From CAZXEJ01 sp964639895 (GTDB lineage Bacteria > Desulfobacterota_D > UBA1144 > Nemesobacterales > JADFKM01), in the NCBI GenBank assembly GCA_964639895.1, contig CAZXEJ010000044.1, positions 1 through 18,429 on the forward strand: 18,429 bases of DNA. The letters are read 5' to 3'. Position 1 is the first letter of the stretch. Each line of letters begins with the position of its first letter. The notes beneath the pieces are model-generated. The model was not told the origin of the DNA, ran no database searches, and saw only the letters and a program-made list of their open reading frames with translations. Shown in pieces: positions 6,643 to 14,575 of this stretch. Both the position numbers and the translations under genes were made by a program.

Positions 6643-8370
6643 ATGTTACTCCTCTTTAGACCACGAGACCCCAAGTATGTAGGCGAGGGAACTCTCCCGC
6701 ACGGCACCTTCGACGACACCAAACAATGGCTCCCCATAACGCGCTATCTGGAGATGGGCGCCGAGAAGTTCCCCGACAAGGTCCTCTACAAGATGGCCGA
6801 CAGGGACGGCAACATCACCCACCAATACACCTACAAGGAAGCCAACGATTGGGCCAACCGTATAGCGAACGGTCTCATCCAAGAGTTCGGCGTCAAGAAG
6901 GGAGACAAGGTGGGCATCTACATGCTCAACTGCTCCGAATTCGTCGAATCCATACTCGCCGTCCACAAGTCGGGCGGCGTGCAGGTGCCCATCAACAAGG
7001 ATGAGAAAGGCGAGAGGCTCGCCTACATCATCAACTACTCCGAAGCCGTCGCCCTGATAATCGACCTCGACAGCCTGCCGTTCATCGAAGAGATCGCCGG
7101 CGACCTCAAGTACTTGAAGACGATATTCATCACCGCCCCCGACTCCGAGGTGCCCGAAAGCCTGGGCGGCATACGGGTTCTGCCGTTCTCACACTTCGAC
7201 AACTACTCCTCCGACAATCCCGGCGTCGACGTCACCGTGGCAGACGTCGAACGTTGCATGTTCACCTCGGGTACGACCGGCATGCCCAAGGGCGTCGTGC
7301 GCGACCACGGCGGCGTCATCATGACGGTGCGCAGCTACCTGCAGCAGCAGGGCGTCCGCAGCGGCGACACTCTAATGAGCGTCCTCTCGCTCGGGCACGC
7401 CAACGCCCAGGTGATGTGCCTGTTCAGCGCCATCGCCGCCGGGGCGACGGCCGTCTTCTACCCGCGGTTCTCGGCCACCAACTTCTGGAAATGGGCCGCC
7501 GAGTGCGGGGCCACGTGCGTGAACATGCTGGGCGCCGTCGCCGAGTATCTGTGGGCCGCAAAGCCCAGCGAGTGGGACAGGAAGCACAAGATCCGCATCA
7601 TGCTCGGCTCGCCCGCCCCGCGCAACCTGGCCGAGTTCCAGGAGCGGTTCGGCGTGCGCGTCATAGACGGCTACGGCTCGACCGAGATGGGAATGGTTCT
7701 GTGGAAGGACCCCGAGGACCACAGGCCCGGCTCGTCCGGCTACCCGATGGAAGGCTACTACGTAGAGCTCCGCGATCCCAACCAACCCAAGCAACTGGTG
7801 CGCACGTTCTGGGATCCCACCGAGGACCCCAACCCGCCCGAGGTGGCCAAGGGGCTGCTGTTCATAAAGCCTCTCATACCCCACACCACGCTCAACGAAT
7901 ACTTCAAGGACAAGAAGAGGACCGAGGAGGCGTTCGACGAGGAAGGGTTCTTCAACTCCGACGATCTGTTCGCCCGGGGCATCGACGGCCGCTACTACTT
8001 CGTTGGCCGTTACAGCAGGATACGCGTTTCCGGCGAGAACGTCGATCCGATCGCAGTCAGCGACATGGCCATGCGCTACCCCGCCATCCAGGAGGCCATA
8101 GCCGTGGGCGTCCGACTGCCCAACGTGTCGGACGACGAGATAAAGCTCAACATCACGCTCAAGCCCGGCGCGGAGTTCGATCCGGTGGAGTTCTGCAAGT
8201 GGATGGCCGAGAGGGTGATGGTGGCAATGGTGCCTCGGTTCATCGAGGTGTACCCGGACGGTTTCCCCGTGACGGCCACACAGAAGGTGAAGATAGCTGA
8301 ACTGAAAAAGATAACGGACAACACTTGGGACAGGAACAAGGTCGGACTCAAGTTCAGTGCACGGAAGTAG
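6643..8370 (+). CDS. AMP-forming acyl-CoA synthetase/ligase (ANL superfamily), substrate unknown
   Basis: This 575-residue enzyme should activate a carboxylic acid with ATP and CoA through an acyl-adenylate. Visible motifs are the P-loop MFTSGTTGMPKGVV (206-219), GYGSTEMG (343-350), the SDD ribose-binding region (439-441) and the C-terminal lysine motif PVTATQKVKI (542-551; probable catalytic Lys548, with Gln in place of the usual Gly before it). The hinge segment GRYSRIRVSGENV (455-467) differs from the common pattern and seems one residue shorter. The overall look resembles CaiC-type carnitine/crotonobetaine ligases and unassigned CaiC-like ligases, but the substrate cannot be told. No signal peptide or membrane segment is seen. 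AGGAGG (6629-6634) lies 8 nt before the ATG, making the start secure. It appears to be a single-gene unit with its own promoter, and no fatty-acid or carnitine genes lie nearby. Confidence 0.88.
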   Translation: MLLLFRPRDPKYVGEGTLPHGTFDDTKQWLPITRYLEMGAEKFPDKVLYKMADRDGNITHQYTYKEANDWANRIANGLIQEFGVKKGDKVGIYMLNCSEFVESILAVHKSGGVQVPINKDEKGERLAYIINYSEAVALIIDLDSLPFIEEIAGDLKYLKTIFITAPDSEVPESLGGIRVLPFSHFDNYSSDNPGVDVTVADVERCMFTSGTTGMPKGVVRDHGGVIMTVRSYLQQQGVRSGDTLMSVLSLGHANAQVMCLFSAIAAGATAVFYPRFSATNFWKWAAECGATCVNMLGAVAEYLWAAKPSEWDRKHKIRIMLGSPAPRNLAEFQERFGVRVIDGYGSTEMGMVLWKDPEDHRPGSSGYPMEGYYVELRDPNQPKQLVRTFWDPTEDPNPPEVAKGLLFIKPLIPHTTLNEYFKDKKRTEEAFDEEGFFNSDDLFARGIDGRYYFVGRYSRIRVSGENVDPIAVSDMAMRYPAIQEAIAVGVRLPNVSDDEIKLNITLKPGAEFDPVEFCKWMAERVMVAMVPRFIEVYPDGFPVTATQKVKIAELKKITDNTWDRNKVGLKFSARK

Positions 8371-8407
8371 GCCGGGCACGTCGTGACGGCAATGCAACGG
8401 GCAACCA

Positions 8408-8445
8408 CCGCTTCCCCCTGAACGACACGCACCGCGGGGAAGCGG
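8408..8445. terminator. Hairpin after the acyl-CoA ligase gene, possible terminator without a U-tract
   Basis: CCGCTTCCCC (8408-8417) and GGGGAAGCGG (8436-8445) are perfect 10-bp arms around an 18-nt loop. The hairpin begins 38 bases after the ligase stop. No T-run follows, so it may stabilise the mRNA 3' end or act with Rho in the C-rich stretch beyond. Confidence 0.4.
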
Positions 8446-8625
8446 GGTGGAGCCTGTGCGTGGGAGCGGCCCGTAGGGAGAGGACCTTCAACCCATGTTC
8501 GCCGCAGATCGCTGCACTGCCATGCCGTGCCCAACCGATGACCACCGATGCCCTCTCGTTAAGCACCCTTACATCCCAGACGGCCTCTTTCCCCTCGCTT
8601 ACGCCCCCTCTAGGCCCTCCGCATG

Positions 8626-8641
8626 TGGTATACATTTTGCA
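8626..8641 (+). promoter_or_regulatory. Sigma-54 (RpoN) promoter of glnB
   Basis: TGGTATACATTTTGCA matches the -24/-12 consensus TGGCAYR-N4-TTGCW at all fixed positions but one (T for C in the -24 box), with the exact required spacing. The transcript would start near 8652, about 50 nt before the ATG. A sigma-54 promoter before a P-II gene is the classical nitrogen-regulated arrangement, and an NtrC-type activator is encoded 4 kb upstream. Confidence 0.85.
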
Positions 8642-8700
8642 TTCTGAACGTCACGTTGGACGTGTAAAGTCGTGATTCCCATCGACCAGGAGGTTCATTG

Positions 8701-9039
8701 ATGAAAAAGATCGAAGCCGTCATTAAGCCCTTCAAGCTGGACGACGTAAAGGAAGCACTCAAGGAAGTAGGGGTGCAGGGCCTTACGGTCGTGGAGGTCA
8801 AGGGATTCGGAAGACAGAAGGGCCACACGGAGCTCTACCGCGGGGCGGAATACGTGATCGACTTCCTGCCCAAGATAAAGCTCGAGATCGCCGTAAGCGA
8901 CGACATGGTCACCAAGGTCGTCGAGGCCATAATCGACAGCGCCCGCACGGGCAAAATAGGGGACGGCAAGATATTCATCAGCCCCCTTGAAGAGGTGATA
9001 AGGATCCGCACCGGTGAGAGGGGCGAAGAGGCACTGTAG
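8701..9039 (+). CDS. glnB: Nitrogen regulatory protein P-II
   Basis: P-II is a small trimeric cytosolic signal protein that binds ATP/ADP and 2-oxoglutarate. It relays nitrogen status to NtrB, to glutamine synthetase adenylyltransferase and to ammonium transport. The 112-residue sequence matches family length and is close to E. coli GlnB throughout. MKKIEAVIKPFKLDDVKEAL starts it. The T-loop KGFGRQKGHTELYRGAEY (34-51) carries the uridylylation Tyr51. The C-terminal signature TGKIGDGKIFI lies near 84-94. AGGAGG (8688-8693) lies 7 nt before ATG 8701, which is preferred over the adjacent in-frame TTG at 8698. It is preceded by a sigma-54 promoter and followed after 113 bp by glnA in the same direction, so the two probably form one nitrogen-controlled operon. 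GlnB and GlnK cannot be told apart reliably by sequence; linkage to glnA rather than amtB favours GlnB. Confidence 0.95.
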   Translation: MKKIEAVIKPFKLDDVKEALKEVGVQGLTVVEVKGFGRQKGHTELYRGAEYVIDFLPKIKLEIAVSDDMVTKVVEAIIDSARTGKIGDGKIFISPLEEVIRIRTGERGEEAL

Positions 9040-9067
9040 TGGAACTATGGTAACATAATGTGGAACT
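9039..9067 (+). repeat. Direct repeat GTGGAACT with 21-bp period in the glnB-glnA gap
   Basis: GTGGAACT occurs at 9039-9046 and 9060-9067, exactly two helical turns apart, with a -10-like CATAAT (9054-9059) between the copies. It may be a binding site for a regulator or an internal promoter for glnA. No good -35 is visible, so this is tentative. Confidence 0.25.
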
Positions 9068-9152
9068 TTTCCCCGAGAGAACTCGTAACCGCCCGCTGAG
9101 GTGCGGCTCTCTTGGCAACCGAAACCACAACCCCTAAGGAGGAGACGCTGCT

Positions 9153-10565
9153 ATGACGCCAAAGGATGTCATGAAATTGGTTGAGGAGAAGAACGTACAG
9201 GCCGTGGATTTCAGGTTCCTTGACTTCCTGGGAACCTGGCAGCACTTTACCACCCCGCCGCACATGCTCACCGAGGAGACCTTCGAAGAAGGACTGGGCT
9301 TCGACGGTTCGAGCATCCGCGGTTGGCAGTCCATCAACGTGAGCGACATGCTGGTCATCCCAGACCCGTCGACGGCCAAGATCGACCCGTTCTTCGAAGA
9401 GACCACTCTGGTGCTGATCTGCGACATAATCGATCCCATAACGCGCGAGCCCTACACTCGCGACCCGCGCAACATAGCCAAGAAGGCCCAGGCGTACCTG
9501 GTGAGCAGCGGCATCGGGGACAACGCCTACTTCGGACCCGAACTGGAGTTCTTCATCCTGGACGACGTCCGCTACGACCAGACCGCAAACAGCGGTTACT
9601 ACATCATCGACTCCAAGGAGGGCATCTGGAACTCGGGACGCGACGAGCAGCCCAACCTGGGCTACAAACCGCGCCACAAGGAGGGCTACTTCCCCGTACC
9701 ACCCACCGATAGCCTGCAGAACATAAGGACCGAGATGGTGCAGGTCCTCGAGAGCCTCGGTATACGAGTGGACAAACACCATCACGAGGTCTCCACCGCC
9801 GGCCAGGCCGAGATCGACATACTCTACGCCCCGCTCGTCGAGATGGGCGACAAGATGATGTGGTACAAGTACGTGTGCAGGGGCGTTGCACAGCGCCACG
9901 GCAAGACTGTCACCTTCATGCCGAAGCCTGTCTTCGGGGACAACGGTTCCGGCATGCACACCCACCAGTCCATTTGGAAGAACGGCGAGCCGCTGTTTGC
10001 AGGGGACGGATACGCCGGGCTGAGCGAACTCGCCATGCACTACGTGGGCGGCATCCTCAAGCACGCACCCGCCATCTGCGCCTTCACCAACCCGAGCACC
10101 AACTCCTACAAGAGGCTGGTGCCCGGTTTCGAGGCCCCCGTGAACCTGGCCTACTCGGCCCGCAACAGGAGCGCGGCAGTCCGCATACCCATGTACTCGC
10201 CGAGTCCCAAGTCGAAGAGGCTCGAAGTGCGTTTCCCCGACCCGTCGTGCAACGGCTACCTGGCGTTCTCGGCCATGTTGATGGCCGGGCTCGATGGCAT
10301 CGAGAACAAGATCGATCCCGGTGAGCCGCTCGACAAGGACATCTACGCACTCGGGCCAGAGGAGCTGGCAGGCATACCTTCCGTGCCCGCTTCGCTCGAG
10401 GACGCCCTGAAGGCACTGGAAGAAGACCACGAGTTCCTGCTCAAGGGCGACGTATTCACCGAGGACGTAATCGAGACGTGGATAAACTACAAGATGGAGA
10501 ACGAGGTGGACCCGATGAGGTCGAGGCCCACCCCGTACGAGTTCGTCCTCTACTTCGACGTTTGA
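9153..10565 (+). CDS. glnA: Glutamine synthetase type I
   Basis: GlnA makes glutamine from glutamate, ammonia and ATP as a dodecamer and is the main route of ammonia assimilation. The 470 residues agree with the 469 of the E. coli enzyme. Visible elements are FDGSSIRGW (50-58), the metal-binding FGPELEFF region (127-134), GSGMHTHQS (265-273), the flap loop GFEAPVNLAYSARNRSA (325-341) and the metal-binding RFPDPSCN region (360-367). Tyr398, in DIYALGPEE, aligns with the adenylylation Tyr397 of E. coli, so control by GlnE is likely. ATG 9153 follows AGGAGGA (9137-9143) at a good distance. The gene lies downstream of glnB and its sigma-54 promoter and ends before a strong intrinsic terminator, which defines a glnB-glnA unit. 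Confidence 0.97.
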   Translation: MTPKDVMKLVEEKNVQAVDFRFLDFLGTWQHFTTPPHMLTEETFEEGLGFDGSSIRGWQSINVSDMLVIPDPSTAKIDPFFEETTLVLICDIIDPITREPYTRDPRNIAKKAQAYLVSSGIGDNAYFGPELEFFILDDVRYDQTANSGYYIIDSKEGIWNSGRDEQPNLGYKPRHKEGYFPVPPTDSLQNIRTEMVQVLESLGIRVDKHHHEVSTAGQAEIDILYAPLVEMGDKMMWYKYVCRGVAQRHGKTVTFMPKPVFGDNGSGMHTHQSIWKNGEPLFAGDGYAGLSELAMHYVGGILKHAPAICAFTNPSTNSYKRLVPGFEAPVNLAYSARNRSAAVRIPMYSPSPKSKRLEVRFPDPSCNGYLAFSAMLMAGLDGIENKIDPGEPLDKDIYALGPEELAGIPSVPASLEDALKALEEDHEFLLKGDVFTEDVIETWINYKMENEVDPMRSRPTPYEFVLYFDV

Positions 10566-10598
10566 CGAAGTAGGTCCCGGACGACGCCCGCGCCTTAC

Positions 10599-10640
10599 GG
10601 GGGAGTGGAAGCCGTGAGGGGTTCCACTCCCCCTTTTTTT
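10599..10640 (+). terminator. Intrinsic terminator of glnA
   Basis: GGGGGAGTGGAA (10599-10610) and TTCCACTCCCCC (10622-10633) form a perfect 12-bp stem around an 11-nt loop, followed directly by seven T (10634-10640). It lies about 33 bp after the glnA stop. It is the only classical U-tract terminator I find in the window. Confidence 0.95.
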
Positions 10641-10790
10641 CTCAACCGAAGCATCCGAAGGCAAGCGCCTGCTCGAGCACCCGCCTGCAAGCCCGACAGT
10701 GAATACCGGTTGTGCCGGAGAATGGAAGCACGGTTGCCCACCAACACCGCGCACTCGACGGACTATACGGTTCCGCCCACCTTTGTCCGG

Positions 10791-10809
10791 GTGCCGCTGG
10801 AGGCGGCAC
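10791..10809. other. Hairpin GTGCCGC/GCGGCAC
   Basis: Perfect 7-bp arms (10791-10797 and 10803-10809) surround the 5-nt loop TGGAG. A second, nested hairpin with CGAGGC/GCCTCG outer arms follows at 10851-10879. The word GGGTGCCGC occurs in both. They could be part of a structured RNA, but nothing known is recognised. Confidence 0.3.
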
Positions 10810-11676
10810 AAATCCGGGCTAAGCGCAGCAACGAGGGAGGATTGGTGGATCGAGGCACGCCACCCCGGGTGCCGCCTCGAGAAAACCACGGGCGGCCTCC
10901 TCGGTAAAAGCGGCTCACCAAAGATGGACAGGCCGAGAATCGCAGCACGGCCACAGGGTCGCAGGGACGCCGAGCCAAGGCGGCTCCAGCCCGACGGTAG
11001 GCGTGACGCTCGCCGTCACCGCGGTCAAGAGTGGAGCAACCCCTGGCACGGAGGACACTCACTCCAATAGGGGGCTCCCCATCCTGTACCCTCCCCCTAC
11101 GCGCGTGACTATCCCGTGGTGCGGCCATGGCCCCGGGTAGACCGTTAAGGGATGCGACCACGGCCCCCCTCGACTCCTGCAACCTACCGCCGAGCCGCCC
11201 GGCCGGAATCGGACCGGAGATCGAGGCCGGGACGGGAAGGTGAATCCCCGGCCCTACAGTCGGTACAAACCCTGATCAGAGCGCACGGGCGATGTACTCG
11301 CCCTTGGGGAGAAGCCCGAGCACCTGCGGCTCGAGCCTAAGCGTACAACGTGCTGCCCTCTCACAGGCGGTCGTTCTGTCCACACCTTCGGCCACGACAG
11401 GCGAAGTGGCACGGACGATAGCGCCTCCGCCTGCTCCCCACCACACTCTAGCAGCAACGTGCCCCCCCACGGGTCGTGACTCGCAGGAGATACACGAGCC
11501 GTATCGCGGTGGGCAAGGGCCGCGGTACAACAATGCGGCTTGCGCTCTGTTGGATGTCGCACGCTTCTATGGGCGGCCCTGCATCTCAAGAGACGGGCAC
11601 AGCCGCCCCGATAGGCCTCGGCCATGGGGACGGGATCACAACAGACAATGGTGAGCCCAGGAGGACCGGCGCTTTT

Positions 11677-11710
11677 CGGCGGACATCGTCGAAGTAGACG
11701 ATGTCCGCCG
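11677..11710. other. Perfect 14-bp hairpin in the glnA-nuoL spacer
   Basis: CGGCGGACATCGTC (11677-11690) and GACGATGTCCGCCG (11697-11710) are exact complements around the 6-nt loop GAAGTA. Neither strand has a T-run after it, so it is not a standard terminator. It may belong to a small RNA or to the nuoL 3' region. Confidence 0.45.
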
Positions 11711-11891
11711 CGTGGCGGGCTCCGACGCACCGTTGCTGAGTGGGGGCTCACAGGCGCTGGGGCTGGCGGCCGATACGGCGCTTCTTATGCCGGGTGGCCT
11801 GGAGTAGCGGGGAGCCGGTACTACCCGGACCGAAGCCCGGATCAACTTTGTTCGTTGGGAGCTATCTTTCGATGTAGTTACATTGGGTTGC

Positions 11892-11897
11892 ATTATA
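11892..11897 (-). promoter_or_regulatory. Perfect -10 hexamer in the AT-rich island, possible small-RNA promoter
   Basis: On the minus strand a perfect TATAAT lies within the AT-rich island (about 11845-11980). No good -35 is seen at 16-18 bp. A leftward transcript would start near 11885 and pass through the 14-bp hairpin at 11677-11710. Confidence 0.2.
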
Positions 11898-12225
11898 TGC
11901 TTGAGACTGCAGTTGAGATAATATGAGATATCGCTTTAAGTAGTAATAAATATTGCCTTGGTAACACAGGATATTCCCATGCTGTGAGCAGGCGGCTGAG
12001 GCAGACGCCGGCTGGCGGGCGGAGAGCGACTTCCGGAACGGGTCACGCTACGCGCCCGACAGGCTGGCCGAGGCACACAGGGGCAGAGAGGCTGCGCGAT
12101 GCGTACGCACGACGGGGTGAGTGGGCGCGCCGCGGACTAGCACGCGGAAGAGGGATGGAAAGCGCGTGATAGTGACGGCCCCCTATCGCTACCGAGCACA
12201 CCCCATAAGAGAAGCCGCGAGCCTA

Positions 12226-14208
12226 CTACCAGCCCAGCACCCGTACCACTATATAGAGCACCACCGCCACGGCACCTGCTACTATAAGCGACGCATAGGC
12301 CCTTACGGCTCCGCTCTGGATGCGGGCCGCCGCTACTCCGGCCGCGCGCAACAATCCACCCACGGCCTCTACCGAGCCGTCCACGACCACGCGGTCGAAC
12401 TGTGCTGCCAGGGCCGACATCTCGCGGAAGGGCACCACTATGAACATCTCGTAGATCTCGTCCACGAACCACTTGGCGGCGGAGCCGCGTGCAAGGGAGC
12501 CGAGCAGCGGCACACGCTCCAGAGCGCGCGCGGCGGGAGGCGTGGTCCCGTAGAGCGCATAGGCGGCGGCGATACCCACGGCGGCGGCACCCACGGAGAA
12601 GGCGACAAGTGCCCAGTGAGAGAGGGCCAGAGCGGCGGCGTGCCCGGCGGCCTCTCCCATGTGGAGTGAAGCCGCGAGGAATGCTTCCAACAGGTTGGAG
12701 CCGTGCCAGCCGAGGGCCTCACCCATGAACTCGGGCACGCCCACGTATCCGCCCACTACGGAAAGCAGCGCCAGCACTACGAGCGGCACCGTCATGACGG
12801 GCGGAGACTCGTGAACCTTTTCCCTCACGGCGGGGATCATGCGTGTGGGTCCTTCGAACGAAAGGAAATAGAGCCTGAACATGTAGAGCGCCGTAAGGGC
12901 GGCCGTCACTACGCCCACGGCCCAGGCCAACGTATAGCCGCGAGCAAACAGCGCCCCCAATATTTCGTCCTTGCTGAAGAACCCCGAAAGCAGCGGTACG
13001 CCGGATATGGCGAGCGTGGCCACGAGGAACGTGACCGCCGTCACCGGCATGTAGCGGCGCAGCCCGCCCATCTGCCTTATATCCTGCAGGCCGTGGAGGC
13101 CATGAATCACGCTGCCCGCGCCGAGGAAGAGAAGCGCCTTGAAGAAGGCGTGCGTCATCAGATGGAACATCCCGGCCGCCACCGCACCGCTGCCCACGCC
13201 CATGAACATGTAGCCGAGCTGACTCACCGTGGAGTAGGCGAGCACCTTCTTGATGTCGGTTTGCGACAGGGCGATGGTGGCGGCGAAAAAGGCCGTGAAC
13301 GCCGCCACGTAGACGACCACGTGCTGAGCGGCGGGAGAAGCCGCGTAGAGGACGTTGCACCGGGCGATCATGTATACGCCCGCCGTAACCATGGTGGCCG
13401 CGTGTATGAGGGCGCTTACGGGGGTGGGGCCGGCCATCGCGTCGGGCAGCCACACGTAGAGCGGGAACTGTGCCGACTTGCCCACAGCCCCTACGAAGAG
13501 AAGGAGCGGCACCATCAGCACGACGGCCGGTGCCAGGGTGGCCATGAACGCGGGGTCGGAGGCCTTGGAAAACACCCCTTCGAAGGCCACCGTGCCGTAG
13601 GTGGTGAATATGAGCAGTATCGCAAGCAGGAAACCGAAGTCACCTATCCTGTTCACCACGAACGCCTTCCTGCCGGCATAGGCCTTCTCTTCGTCCTCGT
13701 ACCAGAACCCTATGAGCAGGTAGGAGGCCAAGCCCACGCCTTCCCAGCCCACGAACATGAGGACGAAGTTGTCGGACATGACGAGGACGAGCATGAAGAA
13801 GACGAACAGGTTGAGATAGGCGAAGTAGCGGGCATATGCCCTGTCCTCATGCATGTAGCCTATGGAGTAGAGGTGTATGAGGAAGCTCACCCAAGTGACC
13901 ACCATGCACATGAGGGCCGAGAGGGGATCGAAGAGCAAGGAGAATGAGGAGGAAAACTCACCTGAGACGATCCACGGGAAGAGCTCCATCGAGATGCGCC
14001 GCGCCCCCTCCTCCATTCCCAAGAGACGGACAAACAATATCGTGGCCGCAACGGCCGACAGCAACACGGCCGCAGGGGCCAGGAAAGTAACCACCCTGCG
14101 TTCCACCGATTCGCTCTCGCCGAGCGCTTTGCTCCAGAGACCGCTTGCAAAGACCAGCCCGTTGATCGCGGCTCCCAGAAGCGGAAACAACAAGACCCAT
14201 CCCAGCAT
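12226..14208 (-). CDS. nuoL: NADH-quinone oxidoreductase subunit L
   Basis: NuoL is the distal antiporter-like membrane subunit of respiratory complex I and carries one proton channel. The 660 residues fit the family and form many hydrophobic helices. Conserved signatures are GWEGVGLASYLLIGF (154-168) with channel Glu156 and GKSAQFPLYVWLPDAMAGPT (243-262) with Lys244; these correspond to E. coli Glu144 and Lys229. HAATMVTAGVYM (269-280) and HAFFKALLFLGAGSVIH (353-369) follow. The C-terminal part keeps the long lateral helix region and a final membrane segment (about 638-657). AGGAGG lies 6 nt before the ATG. The gene ends in two TAG codons in tandem (12226-12228 and 12223-12225). It is the last gene of nuoJ-nuoK-nuoL; nuoM and nuoN, which normally follow, are not present downstream. 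Confidence 0.96.
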   Translation of the reverse strand: MLGWVLLFPLLGAAINGLVFASGLWSKALGESESVERRVVTFLAPAAVLLSAVAATILFVRLLGMEEGARRISMELFPWIVSGEFSSSFSLLFDPLSALMCMVVTWVSFLIHLYSIGYMHEDRAYARYFAYLNLFVFFMLVLVMSDNFVLMFVGWEGVGLASYLLIGFWYEDEEKAYAGRKAFVVNRIGDFGFLLAILLIFTTYGTVAFEGVFSKASDPAFMATLAPAVVLMVPLLLFVGAVGKSAQFPLYVWLPDAMAGPTPVSALIHAATMVTAGVYMIARCNVLYAASPAAQHVVVYVAAFTAFFAATIALSQTDIKKVLAYSTVSQLGYMFMGVGSGAVAAGMFHLMTHAFFKALLFLGAGSVIHGLHGLQDIRQMGGLRRYMPVTAVTFLVATLAISGVPLLSGFFSKDEILGALFARGYTLAWAVGVVTAALTALYMFRLYFLSFEGPTRMIPAVREKVHESPPVMTVPLVVLALLSVVGGYVGVPEFMGEALGWHGSNLLEAFLAASLHMGEAAGHAAALALSHWALVAFSVGAAAVGIAAAYALYGTTPPAARALERVPLLGSLARGSAAKWFVDEIYEMFIVVPFREMSALAAQFDRVVVDGSVEAVGGLLRAAGVAAARIQSGAVRAYASLIVAGAVAVVLYIVVRVLGW

Positions 14209-14268
14209 AGGTCGCCTCCTGGCTACGTATCATACACCGACAGCACACCCCCTCCGACCGGGAGCGGC

Positions 14269-14574
14269 TCAGCCCCTCAACATCCTCAGCACGTCGACGT
14301 CTATGGTCTGCCTGCGCGCGTATATGGCCACGACGAACGCAAGTCCCACGGCTACCTCGGCCGCGGCCACCGTGAGGGCCATCACCATGAACACGTGGCC
14401 CGACATATCGAGCCAGGCGCGTGAGAACGCAACGAACGACAGGTTGACGGCGTTGAGCATCAGCTCGAGGCTCATCAACACTATCAATATGTTCCTGCGC
14501 GACAGCACTCCGAACGCCCCCACGGCGAAGAGGATTGCGCTAACGGTCAGGTAGTGGTAAATGTGGATTTCCAC
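14269..14574 (-). CDS. nuoK: NADH-quinone oxidoreductase subunit K
   Basis: This small membrane subunit of complex I has 101 residues, the usual length, and three transmembrane helices. The two membrane glutamates needed for proton transfer are present: Glu37 in VLMSLELMLNAVNL and Glu73 in AAAEVAVGLAF, equivalent to E. coli Glu36 and Glu72. Translation starts at a GTG (14572-14574), one base after the nuoJ TGA, with GGAG-type bases inside the end of nuoJ serving as ribosome-binding site. There is no in-frame ATG nearby. Tight spacing implies translational coupling with nuoJ; nuoL follows after 60 bp. Confidence 0.96.
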   Translation of the reverse strand: MEIHIYHYLTVSAILFAVGAFGVLSRRNILIVLMSLELMLNAVNLSFVAFSRAWLDMSGHVFMVMALTVAAAEVAVGLAFVVAIYARRQTIDVDVLRMLRG

Positions 14575-14575
14575 G

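Larger units (their letters stand above)
8371..8700. other. Spacer between acyl-CoA ligase and glnB
   Basis: No gene is seen in these 330 bases. They hold, in order, a long hairpin (8408-8445), a dyad GCAC-9 nt-GTGC (8514-8530), a strongly C-rich stretch (35 C against 9 G in 8551-8620), the sigma-54 promoter (8626-8641), a small palindrome CACGT-TGG-ACGTG (8652-8664) near the expected transcript start, and the glnB ribosome-binding site AGGAGG (8688-8693). Confidence 0.7.
10641..12225. other. Long gene-free spacer between glnA and nuoL, with hairpins and an AT-rich island
   Basis: No open frame in these 1,585 bases looks like protein. I checked by eye for RNase P RNA, tmRNA and SRP RNA core motifs and saw none. 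Contents are hairpins at 10791-10809 and 10851-10879, a perfect 14-bp hairpin at 11677-11710, and an AT-rich island at about 11845-11980 in otherwise GC-rich DNA. From about 11640 to nuoL the plus strand is G-rich, so the transcript leaving nuoL leftward would be C-rich (for example 27 against 15 in 12061-12120). Confidence 0.6.

Noticed and set aside
9100..9152. Second sigma-54 promoter before glnA (TTGGCAACC near 9113)
   Set aside because: The -24-like GG is present, but no TTGC follows at the required distance.
11254..11751. 165-residue open frame on the minus strand in the glnA-nuoL spacer
   Set aside because: Arg/Pro/Cys-rich with no motif, and it crosses the perfect hairpin at 11677-11710.
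10641..12225. Known housekeeping RNA (RNase P RNA, tmRNA, SRP RNA) in the long spacer
   Set aside because: By eye I found none of the core words expected for these RNAs; a covariance-model search would be decisive.
12703..13947. 414-residue open frame antisense to nuoL
   Set aside because: It is rich in His, Glu, Gly and Arg, the mirror image of codon bias in nuoL, which is clearly the real gene on the other strand.
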